DNA of 64,000 nt from an uncultured Caulobacterales bacterium (GTDB taxonomy: Bacteria; Pseudomonadota; Alphaproteobacteria; Caulobacterales; Maricaulaceae): contig CANNER010000001.1 in NCBI GenBank assembly GCA_947503715.1, positions 124,001 through 188,000 on the forward strand. The letters are read 5' to 3'. Positions 53,399 to 62,618 of the stretch are shown here, piece after piece. The notes under the pieces are model-generated. The model was not told the origin of the DNA, did no database searches, and saw only the letters and a list, made by a program, of their open reading frames with translations. Numbering within the stretch: the first letter of the stretch is position 1; each line of letters starts with the position of its first letter. The position numbers were made by a program, and so were the translations under genes.

Positions 53399-53651
53399 AT
53401 AACTGTAAAACAACACTTATTGTTAGAGTTGTTATTCTAATTTCAATCCCTATATCCTCTCTCGAGAGCGCAAAAGCGCATGGAATTACGAACCGAACGT
53501 CACCCCCGCATTAAGGGCGGGTTAACCAACTCACCTCACCCCCACCACATATAGTGATGAAAATGCAACGCACCGCCGCAAAAGGCGCGACGTTTGCACG
53601 GGTCAAAGTGAAACGAGTTGCCATTGTGACTAAAAAGTTTACGGAGCGCGA
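53399..53651. other. Intergenic region with half-copy of the palindromic repeat
   Basis: No gene. CGTCACCCCCGCATTAAGGG (about 53498-53517), running into CGGGTTA, resembles one arm of the TGTCACCCCGC repeat; a paired second arm is missing. CTCTCGAGAG and GCGCAAAAGCGC are small palindromes just before. The promoter of the next gene is presumably in the last 100 bases. Confidence 0.45.
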
Positions 53652-54365
53652 ATGATGCGCAAGCAGAGTAAAAAACAGATGGCCGCATGGGCCGCATCAC
53701 TAACGGCGATACTTGCTGTTTGCGTTGCGATTCCCGCGATTGGCGAAAAGGCGGCTGACCAGCGCGCACATGTAACATGGGCGGAAGCGGCCAGCGAATT
53801 TCGCGCTTTTGATGCCTCGCAAGTTGATTTCACGACATATGAGACGCCGCGATTGCGCGATGCCGCCGATATTGTGAAACTGTCAGACCTGCGTGTTGAG
53901 CACCGTCGTTGGGCGGAAATGCGCGCGGATGAGCATCAGTGTCTATCCGAGGCGATTTACTACGAAGCGCGCTCGGAATCGCGTTCGGGTCAATTGGCTG
54001 TAGCGGATGTCGTCAAGAACCGTGTGAAATCGAAACATTATCCGAACACGATTTGCGGGGTTGTCTATCAGAACGCCGAACGCGCCTTCGCGTGTCAGTT
54101 CTCCTTTGCCTGTGACGGGTCTATGGACCGTGCGCCAACGGGCTATGCTTGGGAGCATTCGCAGAATATGGCGCAGCTCTCCCTAACAGGTCACGTCAAC
54201 GATTTGACGAATAATTCGACACATTACCACACAGTCGAGATCAATCCGCATTGGGCGGACAGTCTGGAATTCCAGAAAAAGGTCGGTTTCCACGTTTTCT
54301 ATCGCCCCAGCTGGCGCGAACGCGAACCACAAACGGTCAGTATTGCAGTTGCTCCGCCGACTTAG
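53652..54365 (+). CDS. SleB-type cell wall hydrolase
   Basis: 237 residues (start 53652 or the adjacent ATG 53655, which is better spaced from ACGGAG). One N-terminal membrane or signal helix (about 12-32). The hydrolase_2 domain is at about 97-225: CLSEAIYYEARSESRSGQLAVADVVKNRV, TICGVVYQ, ACQFSFACDG, and the terminal NSTHYHT and NPHWADSL. The Glu in CLSEAIYYEAR is the likely catalytic acid. Related to spore-cortex lytic enzyme SleB; in non-sporeformers it is a wall amidase/transglycosylase. Its stop abuts the convergent folD stop. Confidence 0.9.
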   Translation: MMRKQSKKQMAAWAASLTAILAVCVAIPAIGEKAADQRAHVTWAEAASEFRAFDASQVDFTTYETPRLRDAADIVKLSDLRVEHRRWAEMRADEHQCLSEAIYYEARSESRSGQLAVADVVKNRVKSKHYPNTICGVVYQNAERAFACQFSFACDGSMDRAPTGYAWEHSQNMAQLSLTGHVNDLTNNSTHYHTVEINPHWADSLEFQKKVGFHVFYRPSWREREPQTVSIAVAPPT

Positions 54366-55250
54366 TTAAAGCGCGAGAACGTCTGGTCTAGGTAAACCTC
54401 TGCGGTCACAGGCCGCGAGAACCGTATTCCTCAATAAACAGGCAATCGTCATCGGGCCTACGCCGCCGGGCACGGGTGTAATCGCGCCTGCGACGGCTTT
54501 GGCGGGTTTGTAATCGACATCACCGACCAAGCGGAATTTACCCTCGCGCTTGACGCTCGGGACGCGGTTAATCCCGACATCTATGACGCAAGCTCCGGCC
54601 TTTATCCAATCATCCTTCACCATTTGCGGGCGCCCGACGGCGGCGACGAGAATATCCGCACCTCGACAAACGCCGCGCAGATTTTCTGTGCGCGAATGGG
54701 CGATCGTGACAGTACAATTTTGTTCCAAGAACATCAGCGCGGCTGGTTTCCCGACAAGGATGGAACGCCCCAAGACAACGCAATGTTTCCCCGTCAGGTC
54801 ACCGAGGGCCGCTTTTGCCAAAATGACAGATCCCGTCGGTGTACAGGGACGCAAGCCGGGCTTGCCAAGGACGAGCCGTCCTGCGGACACTTCCGTTAAT
54901 CCGTCAACATCTTTGGCCGGGTTAATTTCCGCAATAACCGCATTGCTGTCGATATGATCGGGCAGGGGGAGTTGGACGAGGATGCCGTCCACGTCCGCAT
55001 CATTGTTAAGTTTGCGAACGGCTTCAACAACGTCTGGCTCGCTGAGATTTGCGCTTAGACGGAATTCGAGTGACCGCATGCCGGCTTCTTCGGTAAATTT
55101 GATCTTATTGCGAACATAAACCTGACTCGCGGGGTCATCGCCGACGAGGACGACGGCTAATGTCGGTTGAAACTTGAGTCCTGCGACAGCTTTCGCCACA
55201 TCGGCGCGGGTCGCTTCGGCAACGGCTTTGCCATCAATCTTGTTTTCCAT
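54366..55250 (-). CDS. folD: Methylenetetrahydrofolate dehydrogenase/cyclohydrolase
   Basis: 294 residues from the ATG at 55250; upstream in-frame codons are not family-like. Motifs: [27 protein letters not shown] (with the catalytic Lys and Tyr), [61 protein letters not shown] and [22 protein letters not shown]. It makes 5,10-methenyl- and 10-formyl-THF for one-carbon metabolism. Divergent from gspC. Confidence 0.97.
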   Translation of the reverse strand: MENKIDGKAVAEATRADVAKAVAGLKFQPTLAVVLVGDDPASQVYVRNKIKFTEEAGMRSLEFRLSANLSEPDVVEAVRKLNNDADVDGILVQLPLPDHIDSNAVIAEINPAKDVDGLTEVSAGRLVLGKPGLRPCTPTGSVILAKAALGDLTGKHCVVLGRSILVGKPAALMFLEQNCTVTIAHSRTENLRGVCRGADILVAAVGRPQMVKDDWIKAGACVIDVGINRVPSVKREGKFRLVGDVDYKPAKAVAGAITPVPGGVGPMTIACLLRNTVLAACDRRGLPRPDVLAL

Positions 55251-55336
55251 GTCGGTTTTTCCGGATTCGCAATGATTCAGTGAGGTTCCCGTAACATCAT
55301 CGGTGGTAAAACTGTAGATAGAAATCATCCTGTTTC

Positions 55337-56218
55337 ATGGGCTTGGCAGATGAGATAGGCTATGGTCTAAGCGAATGGACCCATATGGTTTCAAGGGACG
55401 TTATGACGGCATTACGCACAGTCTTGAATATCGCCAGCCTAGTGTTGGTTGGTGTGATTGGCTGGTTATTCGTGCGGGTTATAGTTGGATTGATGAATCC
55501 TGAGAGTCTTTACCTGGCGGAGCCCGTTATCGCTCCGGTTGCAACCGTGGCCTCTGTCGAGGTGACCCGGAATTATGATTTTTCATCCGATCCGTTTTCC
55601 CTGACGCAGAGTGTCGTTGCGGATGAACCGCAATTGGGTGAGGACGCGCCCGAAACTTCACTAAATTTGACGCTCAAGGGCAGCACAACGGCCAGTTCCG
55701 CAATTATTGGCATGCCGGACGGGCAGGAAAAAAATATCCGTATTGACGAGGAAATCATGAACGGCGTCACACTCAAAGGCATGGGTAAGGACTTCGTTTC
55801 TCTGGACGTCAATGGCGAGGTTCAGCGCTTGACGCTGGAACGCGTGAAAATGGAGCAACAGGGTAAGACACCCATCATTGGACGTGCGCCGCCAAAGGTT
55901 AGCGATCGCGCAACGTTGCAAGCCCCCAGCCGTGCAGAGGCGGAGACCCTCTTTACGAAGGTGAGTATTGAACCCTATTTCGACGTTGTTGGTGACGGTT
56001 TGAAACGTCGCGGCTTCACCGTAAAATCCAGAGCCGGGGCAGACCTCTCCGTCTTCGGTCTTCGGGAAGGGGATATCCTGACCCGTATCGGGCCGGTCCT
56101 ATTAGACCGTAACCGCACGAATATAAACGAATTGCGCGAGCTGATCTCTACAGGGGCCGCGCAAGATATTGAAGTTCTCCGTGACGGCTCGCCCGTCACC
56201 ATCCGCATAGGCCAATAA
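55337..56218 (+). CDS. gspC: Type II secretion system protein C (GspC)
   Basis: 293 residues. One membrane helix (about 28-50: LNIASLVLVGVIGWLFVRVI) is followed by a periplasmic HR domain (LNLTLKGSTTASSAIIGMPDG, about 112-132) and a C-terminal PDZ domain (from about 205: YFDVVGDGLKRRGFTVKSR, FGLREGDILTRIGPVLL). GspC links the inner-membrane platform to the secretin. It precedes gspD by two bases. The frame starts at ATG 55337; ATGs at 55385 and 55403 are alternatives. Confidence 0.88.
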   Translation: MGLADEIGYGLSEWTHMVSRDVMTALRTVLNIASLVLVGVIGWLFVRVIVGLMNPESLYLAEPVIAPVATVASVEVTRNYDFSSDPFSLTQSVVADEPQLGEDAPETSLNLTLKGSTTASSAIIGMPDGQEKNIRIDEEIMNGVTLKGMGKDFVSLDVNGEVQRLTLERVKMEQQGKTPIIGRAPPKVSDRATLQAPSRAEAETLFTKVSIEPYFDVVGDGLKRRGFTVKSRAGADLSVFGLREGDILTRIGPVLLDRNRTNINELRELISTGAAQDIEVLRDGSPVTIRIGQ

Positions 56219-56220
56219 CC

Positions 56221-58110
56221 ATGTCGATCCGTAAAATTATCACCAGCGCCGCGCTCGGCCTCGCCCTTACCGGGGGGATGGCTTCCGTTCCGGCCTTTGC
56301 CGCCGATGATCACATCATCAATATGCAGGATGTCGATATCAAAGCCTTCATTGAAAATGTCGGCATTGTCACGGGCCGCACAGTCGTCATTGACCCGCGC
56401 GTGAATGGCAAGGTCAATATCGTCTCTGAAAAAGCACTGAATGACGGCGAAGTCTGGGCTGTATTCAAAGAAGTTCTGCGCGTTCACGGCTATACCGTCA
56501 TCCGCTCGGCGAATGGTGATTACCGCGTGACCCTCTTGCAGGGCGCAGCGCAGGATGCGCCACTCACAACAACTGACGGGATTAGTGGGCAATTTAATAC
56601 AACGATCCTCTCTGTGCCGGACGGGATGGGGGCGGAAGCGGCCCGCCTGATTAAACCCGTCATGCATTCCCAAGGGCAGGTCTCTGCCAATCCCGATGGC
56701 AACATTATCGTTGTCACAGATTTTCCTGAAAACCTGCGAAAAGCCCGCGCGATTGTTGCGGCCATGGGCAATGGCGGTCGTGTGCGCGAGACCTTCCAAC
56801 TCAGCCAGCTTTCGGCACAGGACGCGCAGGAAGTTCTGCGTGAATTAGGCGGAACGAAAGCCGCGTTTAAAGTCGTCGCGCTCAACGCGACAAACAGCAT
56901 CATTATCGAAGGTCCGCAATCCGAAATTGATGATCTGCGTCCCCTTATCGCCAGTATGGATGTCGGCAGTACGGCCCCGCGTGGCTCTGTCTCAATCGTG
57001 CCCTTACGCTTTGCAGATGGGGAAGGCTTGATCACGTTAATTAATGGCTTGCTGCCCAGCTATGTTGTCGAAGGTAAGCCTGTTCCGACGGTCGCCTATG
57101 AACCCGGATCGAACACGCTCGTGATCAGTGCGTCCGCAGAGGTCCAGGCCGATCTGGAACAGATTATCCGCCGTCTTGATCAACGCCGCCCACAAGTTCT
57201 CGTCGAAGCGATTATTGTTGAGATTTCTGATAATGCGGCGAAAGAGCTTGGCGTTCAGTTTGCCTTGGGCGGTGTGAACGGCTCGACGGTGCCATTGCTG
57301 TCGTCAAACTTCTCTCGGCAAGCGCCCAACCTTCTCTCCATTGCGGGGGCTTTGGGCGGAACAGGGTTGGGCCTCGACTCCGGCACACGTGATAGTCTCG
57401 CCGATGCCGCCGTGACCTCAATTGCCGGCTTGGACGGCGGTGCATTTGGTGTGGGCGGCGTCGAAAATGACACGCTGTTTGCGGTTATTGTAAATGCATT
57501 GGAAACCGATGAGGATACAAATGTCCTCTCTACACCCTTTGTCACGACGCTGGACAATGTCCCCGCGACGTTCCTGGTCGGGCAGGAAATTCCTGTGACC
57601 ACAGGCGAAAGCTTAGGCGGTAATAACCTCAACCCGTTCCGAACATTTGAACGTCAGGAAGTAGGTATTCAACTCGATGTCCTACCACAGATTTCCGAGG
57701 GTGATGTCATCCGGTTGGAGATTGAGCAAATTGTCTCCTCCATCTCCGGCGTGCTGACATCGGCGTCAGGCGATTTCGTTTTGAATAAACGCGAAATCAC
57801 GACAACTGTTCTGGCCAATGATGGCGAGATTATTGTGCTCGGCGGATTGGTACAGGATGATGAGCAGATCACGGTCTCCAAAGTGCCGTTGCTCGGTGAT
57901 ATTCCTGTGGCCGGGAAATTATTCCAGTCCAAAGGCCGCAGTCGGGATAAGACAAACCTCATGGTCTTTTTGCGCCCAACGATCATCCGAAATGCCGATG
58001 ATGCCCGTCCCTTGACCCAGGACCGCCTGAACCAAATTCGTGCCGTCGATATTGCACAGAGCGGTCGGGACTTTTCCAAAATTGATGAAATCCTGACGCC
58101 GATCCAATAA
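56221..58110 (+). CDS. gspD: Type II secretion system secretin (GspD)
   Basis: 629 residues. A signal peptide (about 1-27, ending AFAAD) precedes the N0 domain (INMQDVDIKAFIENVGIVTGRTVVIDPRVNG), N1-N3 repeats and the secretin core (VQFALGG... VLSTPFVTTLDNVPATFLVGQEIPV, LDVLPQISEGDVIRLEIEQIVSSI, GEIIVLGGLVQDD, VPLLGDIPVAGKLFQSK). It forms the outer-membrane pore for folded exoproteins. Contiguous with gspC and gspN. Confidence 0.96.
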   Translation: MSIRKIITSAALGLALTGGMASVPAFAADDHIINMQDVDIKAFIENVGIVTGRTVVIDPRVNGKVNIVSEKALNDGEVWAVFKEVLRVHGYTVIRSANGDYRVTLLQGAAQDAPLTTTDGISGQFNTTILSVPDGMGAEAARLIKPVMHSQGQVSANPDGNIIVVTDFPENLRKARAIVAAMGNGGRVRETFQLSQLSAQDAQEVLRELGGTKAAFKVVALNATNSIIIEGPQSEIDDLRPLIASMDVGSTAPRGSVSIVPLRFADGEGLITLINGLLPSYVVEGKPVPTVAYEPGSNTLVISASAEVQADLEQIIRRLDQRRPQVLVEAIIVEISDNAAKELGVQFALGGVNGSTVPLLSSNFSRQAPNLLSIAGALGGTGLGLDSGTRDSLADAAVTSIAGLDGGAFGVGGVENDTLFAVIVNALETDEDTNVLSTPFVTTLDNVPATFLVGQEIPVTTGESLGGNNLNPFRTFERQEVGIQLDVLPQISEGDVIRLEIEQIVSSISGVLTSASGDFVLNKREITTTVLANDGEIIVLGGLVQDDEQITVSKVPLLGDIPVAGKLFQSKGRSRDKTNLMVFLRPTIIRNADDARPLTQDRLNQIRAVDIAQSGRDFSKIDEILTPIQ

Positions 58111-58803
58111 ATGGCCCGTAAACGCTGGATTTTTGCAGGTCACGCGGCTGGCTTTGCAGCTTGTGTCGCAGCCCTGCCATTGGGGTGGGTCGCTCCGCTT
58201 TTCGTGCCGGATGAAGTGCCTGAACTGACCTATCACGGGACGGTTTGGAACGGGACGCTCACAGATATTCCCGTCTTTGATACGGCAAATTTCGACCTCC
58301 ACCCACTCTCCCTATCTGCGGATATAGAAGCGGGTGATGGAACAAATTATGTCTCTGCGACCGTCAACCGACATCAGGCCCGTGATGCTCGTGTGGTTGT
58401 TGACCTCTCAACTCTTCCACTGACGGATCAACGGTTGCAGGGTCTGGTTGGCTCTGTTGCGGCAAATCTCATCCTTCTTGGCTATGGGCCTGAGGGCTGT
58501 ACTGAAGCGGAAGGCACTGTTCGGACGGATGTCCTCCAACGTAATGGCGGCAATATGAATTGGACGGGACCGGAACTGAGCGGACCCATAACCTGCGAAA
58601 CGGGAGATCTGGTTGCGATCCTGAAAGGTGAAGACTCTGAACAGTCCATTGACGCGCTTTTACGATTTTCCGCTGACAGCACATACCGCGTCGATATTAC
58701 CGCCCGCACATCGCGTGCGGAAGCTGGCACCATCCTCCCGCTCTTCGGCTTCTCGTCCACTGGCCGTGATTTCAAGCTGACAGAGCAGGGGAAATGGCGC
58801 TAG
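58111..58803 (+). CDS. gspN: Type II secretion system protein N (GspN)
   Basis: 230 residues beginning directly after the gspD stop. A membrane helix (about 5-25) is followed by the GspN pattern LTYHGTVWNGTLTDIPVFDTANFDLHPLSL and LLGYGPEGCTEAEGTVRTDVL. A periplasmic accessory of the type II secretion inner-membrane platform, present in some systems only. The remaining gsp genes (E, F, G-M) are not in this window. Confidence 0.83.
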   Translation: MARKRWIFAGHAAGFAACVAALPLGWVAPLFVPDEVPELTYHGTVWNGTLTDIPVFDTANFDLHPLSLSADIEAGDGTNYVSATVNRHQARDARVVVDLSTLPLTDQRLQGLVGSVAANLILLGYGPEGCTEAEGTVRTDVLQRNGGNMNWTGPELSGPITCETGDLVAILKGEDSEQSIDALLRFSADSTYRVDITARTSRAEAGTILPLFGFSSTGRDFKLTEQGKWR

Positions 58804-58811
58804 GGTCGGGC

Positions 58812-59231
58812 ATGCGCAGTCTATGTTTCATACCCGCACTCTTTCTCGCCGCCTGCGCGACATCTGCGCCGAACACGTCTCCATCCAAAGCCGCTTCACT
58901 TGAACTCCCGCAAATGAAAAGCGGTGAATGTGGTTTGTTCGGTTGGACGACGGATGAAAAACGCAGCTTTGTCTTTTATGCTGACGAGGATGAGGCGAAA
59001 TATGCGCCGCAGGGTCAGATCATCAAACTCGCCGCCAATGAAGCTTTTCCAACATTGGATTATACCGATCCTGAGGGCCGCCCCGTCATTATAAAATTGG
59101 GGAAGGGTGAACCGCTCGTGGGTGGCACGCGTTATCCTTTTGCGCGAATTACGAGTAAGACGGCAGATGGATGGGACCGCGTCATGCCCATCGCTCTGGT
59201 TAGAAGTTGCCAGTCATCCGCATCGCAATAA
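58812..59231 (+). CDS. Predicted lipoprotein, unknown
   Basis: 139 residues from the ATG at 58812, nine bases after gspN. Signal peptide with lipobox LAAC (Cys15), then a small beta-rich domain (GECGLFGWTTDEKRSFVFYADED ... DGWDRVMPIALVRSC) with Cys in the GECGLFG and VRSCQS segments that may pair. Location suggests co-transcription with gspC-gspD-gspN. It overlaps the convergent prepilin peptidase by 32 bases. No family recognised. Confidence 0.7.
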   Translation: MRSLCFIPALFLAACATSAPNTSPSKAASLELPQMKSGECGLFGWTTDEKRSFVFYADEDEAKYAPQGQIIKLAANEAFPTLDYTDPEGRPVIIKLGKGEPLVGGTRYPFARITSKTADGWDRVMPIALVRSCQSSASQ

Positions 59232-59667
59232 ATATAATGGCAATCGCCCCTGCGAGATAGGGACCAAAGGCCAGTTTGAGTGTGGCCCGTTCTGATTTCG
59301 GCTTCATCAACACGACGATTAATGCGGCTGAACTCGCCATCAGAATGATAAAGGGCAGGGCCATCGCTCCACACCACGCCCCGCCGGCTGCGAGAAGTTT
59401 AGCATCTCCGCGACCCAGCCCGTCGCGTTTTCTAATCAGGCGATAGCCGGTCTCAACAGTCCAGAATATCGCATAGCCCAACACTGCGCCGAGAAGATAA
59501 GGATAGGAATCCAGCGACATGATGAAGTGATAGAGCAATCCCCCCGCGATCAAAGGCATGGTGATTTTATTCGGCAGGCGGTAAGTCTCCAGGTCAATGC
59601 TTGCCAGCCAAGCGAGGGTCAGCAGCAAGCCTGCCCCGCTGATCCATATCAGGAAATCGTGGTTCAT
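59200..59667 (-). CDS. Prepilin peptidase (A24), peptidase domain only
   Basis: 155 residues with five or six helices. The first catalytic Asp is in SIDLETYRLPN and the second in GRGDAKLLAAGGAW (GxGD motif), so it is an aspartyl prepilin peptidase. The N-terminal cytoplasmic methyltransferase domain with its Cys pairs, present in PilD/GspO, is absent, as in CpaA/TadV-like enzymes. It lies beside gspC-gspD-gspN in the opposite direction and probably processes their pseudopilins. Confidence 0.88.
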   Translation of the reverse strand: MNHDFLIWISGAGLLLTLAWLASIDLETYRLPNKITMPLIAGGLLYHFIMSLDSYPYLLGAVLGYAIFWTVETGYRLIRKRDGLGRGDAKLLAAGGAWCGAMALPFIILMASSAALIVVLMKPKSERATLKLAFGPYLAGAIAIIFIAMRMTGNF

Positions 59668-59743
59668 CCCTGACGCCTAATCCGTCCGTTTAAATACTGC
59701 AAAAGACATTTACGTTTTCCGTCTCGCGCCGTAAGCGCAATCT

Positions 59744-61111
59744 ATGAGCCAGTCGGATGTCACACTTGAAATTTTACAGGCCGAAGGTGAGGAAACGCCC
59801 GTCTCGGACGCATTGGATATTGCCAGTGATTCCATGCTCGCGGACACACTTTCACGGCTCCACCCTGCTGATGTCTCAGACGGGGTGGAACAACTCTCAC
59901 CCGAACAACGTGAAGAACTTATTGCACGGGCGCCAGAAGTTTTTTCTGCTGAAGTCCTGGCTGAGATGGAAGATGATGTCGTCGAAGACATTCTTCCCTT
60001 CCTCGATTCCACGCAATTGGCGGATGCGTTGTCCGACATGGACAATGATGATGCGACCCAAATCCTCGAGGAAATGGAGGAGGCGCAGCGGGACGAAGTT
60101 CTGGAAGCCGCCACGCCCGAAGACCGCATTGCCTATGAGGAAAGCCTTGCCTTTGATGATGAGACCATTGGCCGTCTCATGCAGCGCGAGTTCGTCGCCG
60201 CGCCGGAGTTTTGGACGGTCGGGGATGCGATTGATCATATGCGGACGACCGGTGAGGGCCTGCCGGAATTGTTCTTCAACGTTTATGTCATCGACACAGC
60301 GTTCAAACCGATTGGATATGTCCCCGTCAGTCGCCTGATGCGGGCGCAACGTGATGCGCGACTGTCGGATATGATGGAGGATCTGATTGTCGCCATCGGG
60401 CAAGATCTCGATCAGGAAGAAGCCGCTTATTATTTTGAGAAATATAACCTCATCTCCGCGCCCGTGACGAATGCGGAAGGCCGTCTCGTCGGGATGATGA
60501 CCGTCGATGACATCATCGAAATTATTCAGGATGAGAACAAAGAAGACTTCCTCGCACTGGCAGGTGTCTCGGACGCGGGTCTTGCCGATACGCCGATGGA
60601 AACAGTTAAGGCGCGGGCGCCGTGGCTTTTCGTGAACCTGTTGACGGCTGTCCTCGCTAGTTTGGTCATTGCGCAATTTGATTATGCGATTTCGCAGATC
60701 GTGGCACTCGCCGTCCTCATGCCGATTGTCGCGAGCATGGGCGGTAATGCGGGGACGCAGGCCCTGACCGTGGCCGTGCGGGCCTTGGCCGAACGCGAAT
60801 TAACGGCGCAATCCGCCTGGCGGGCGATACGCCGTGAAGCGGTGGCGGCCCTTATTATCGGCGTGATTTTCGCCATCGTCCTCGCCATTATTGCCTATCT
60901 CTGGTTCGGCAATCCGATGCTTGCCCTCGTCGCCTTTATTGCGATGATCGTGAACCATATTTTCGCCGGTTTGGCAGGGATAGCCGTGCCGCTCGGGTTG
61001 AAACGCGCGGGGGCCGACCCGGCCGTCAGTTCCTCCGTGTTCGTGACAACGGTCACCGACATCATCGGCTTCTTCGCGTTTTTGGGAACCGCGGTTCTGC
61101 TTCTGCTTTAG
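59744..61111 (+). CDS. mgtE: Magnesium transporter MgtE
   Basis: 455 residues. N-terminal acidic helical domain (about 20-135: RLHPADVSDGVEQLSPEQREEL, VVEDILPFLDSTQLADALSDMDNDDA), two CBS domains (about 140-265: LMQREFVAAPEFWTV, LISAPVTNAEGRLVGMMTVDDIIEII) and five transmembrane helices (from about 290: RAPWLFVNLLTAVLASLVIAQFD, MPIVASMGGNAGTQALTVAVRAL). The N and CBS domains sense Mg and gate the pore. Monocistronic. Confidence 0.95.
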   Translation: MSQSDVTLEILQAEGEETPVSDALDIASDSMLADTLSRLHPADVSDGVEQLSPEQREELIARAPEVFSAEVLAEMEDDVVEDILPFLDSTQLADALSDMDNDDATQILEEMEEAQRDEVLEAATPEDRIAYEESLAFDDETIGRLMQREFVAAPEFWTVGDAIDHMRTTGEGLPELFFNVYVIDTAFKPIGYVPVSRLMRAQRDARLSDMMEDLIVAIGQDLDQEEAAYYFEKYNLISAPVTNAEGRLVGMMTVDDIIEIIQDENKEDFLALAGVSDAGLADTPMETVKARAPWLFVNLLTAVLASLVIAQFDYAISQIVALAVLMPIVASMGGNAGTQALTVAVRALAERELTAQSAWRAIRREAVAALIIGVIFAIVLAIIAYLWFGNPMLALVAFIAMIVNHIFAGLAGIAVPLGLKRAGADPAVSSSVFVTTVTDIIGFFAFLGTAVLLLL

Positions 61112-61204
61112 AAAATCACCTGAGAGACGAGTTCGGCCCGTCTTTTGCAACACATCTTCCAAATCTGTCGGGCGGAGTCCGACTTGTAACGATTTGGAAC
61201 GATT

Positions 61205-62569
61205 ATGCGCCAGACATCTGAACTCGCAATATCCGAGACCGGGCTGAAACTTATCAAAGCCTATGAGGGGTATCGCCCCGTGGACCGTGAGCTTGTCACG
61301 GGACAACGGATCGTGGGTTACGGTCATCGGCTATATTCTGAGAATGCAAAACGTATGACCAAGGCGGAAGCGGAGGAGACGCTCCGCCTCGACCTCGAAC
61401 CCTTTGAGGAGATGATTAATACCGAAGTCCACGCGCCCCTCACGCAGAGCCAGTTTGATGCGCTCTGTTCTTTCGCGTTTAATATCGGCCCAAAAGCGTT
61501 CCTGACATCGGATACATTGCGTGCCTTGAATAATGGTCGGCCCCTGGATGCCGCCAATGGATTTGATATCTGGCGCAAATCAGAGATCGCGGGAAAGACC
61601 TATGTCGTCGACGCGCTGATGCGCCGTCGCACGGCGGAGAAGGCTTTATTTCTTCGGACGGAACGGGAGCTGCCCGCCGGACGTGAAGACCTTCCCCCTG
61701 TAGCGGATACGACGATTTCTGCGCTGTCGACGGAAGATGCACTTCCTGTTTTTTCAGCGGATGATGCAAATGGGATAGTTGCGACCGCGCCCCATGAAGC
61801 CGTCGATCCACAATTTCGACGTCGTGAAGACGGCCCCGCCGGCCCGCTCTCTTACACGGAAATTGATACGGATGCAGAAGATGATATCGTCTCAGAGGAG
61901 ATAGAGACGATTGATCCCGAAGCCGCGATTATCAATCTCTCGCTTGATGATGCTCTGGCCGATGATAAAGACGAAACCGTTGACGTCGAGACGACCGAAG
62001 AACCCCGGCGCTCGCCCATCGCGGAGGCGGCGACTGATATTGTCGCCCGTCTTGATGCCCTGATCGAAGATGCGGGCGAAGATGATGAAAAAGATACAGC
62101 GGATTGGCCGGAAAGCCTGATTAAGGCCGAGGTTTCTGAATCTGACGAGTTGACGGATATTGAGACGTCCGCGTTCGATGCGTCGAAACCGCGGGCAAAA
62201 ATTGCTGAGCAAACCGATAAAAAGCCCGTTCTTGTGATTGATGAACTCGCACAGGATGATGCATTTCGCATGCGGAGTGAAGGTCAGCGCGTGCGCACAG
62301 ACTCCGCCGCGCGCTACATCCAAAACACGACGCCCGTTCGTCAAGCTGAGGCGATTGAGGAAAAAAATGGCGCAGCGGGTCTTTGGATTCCCGTTATTCT
62401 TGGCTTCCTGCTCATTGGCGCGGGTGGGGCCGCATGGTTGCGCGGGGCGGAAAAGCTGTTGGGGGAATGGGGACCTGTCTTGGCTTTCTCTGGATTGGTT
62501 ATTGGTATCTGCCTCGTCCTGATGGGCGTTTACGCGGCATTAAGGATGAATCTAGGCAATCGCGACTGA
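61205..62569 (+). CDS. GH24 lysozyme-like domain with acidic linker and C-terminal membrane helices
   Basis: 454 residues. Residues 1-150 are a T4/endolysin-like lysozyme domain: ISETGLKLIKAYEGYRPVDREL with catalytic Glu21, VGYGHRLYS, LTQSQFDALCSFAFNIG and FLTSDTLRALN. The Thr usual in TIGYGH is Val. An acidic, probably disordered region (about 165-370) follows, with Asp/Glu-rich runs, then two helices (about 395-415 and 425-448). There is no N-terminal signal, so the enzyme domain would be cytoplasmic unless inserted C-terminus-in by other means. Not phage-linked: neighbours are host genes. Role unclear. Confidence 0.78.
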   Translation: MRQTSELAISETGLKLIKAYEGYRPVDRELVTGQRIVGYGHRLYSENAKRMTKAEAEETLRLDLEPFEEMINTEVHAPLTQSQFDALCSFAFNIGPKAFLTSDTLRALNNGRPLDAANGFDIWRKSEIAGKTYVVDALMRRRTAEKALFLRTERELPAGREDLPPVADTTISALSTEDALPVFSADDANGIVATAPHEAVDPQFRRREDGPAGPLSYTEIDTDAEDDIVSEEIETIDPEAAIINLSLDDALADDKDETVDVETTEEPRRSPIAEAATDIVARLDALIEDAGEDDEKDTADWPESLIKAEVSESDELTDIETSAFDASKPRAKIAEQTDKKPVLVIDELAQDDAFRMRSEGQRVRTDSAARYIQNTTPVRQAEAIEEKNGAAGLWIPVILGFLLIGAGGAAWLRGAEKLLGEWGPVLAFSGLVIGICLVLMGVYAALRMNLGNRD

Positions 62570-62618
62570 AGGCCGTTTGGAAAGATATTCGCAACAGTTT
62601 GAGCGTAGGAGCCGGAAT

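Noticed and set aside
61205-62569. Prophage endolysin
   Set aside because: No other phage genes nearby, and the long acidic linker and C-terminal membrane helices are not endolysin-like.
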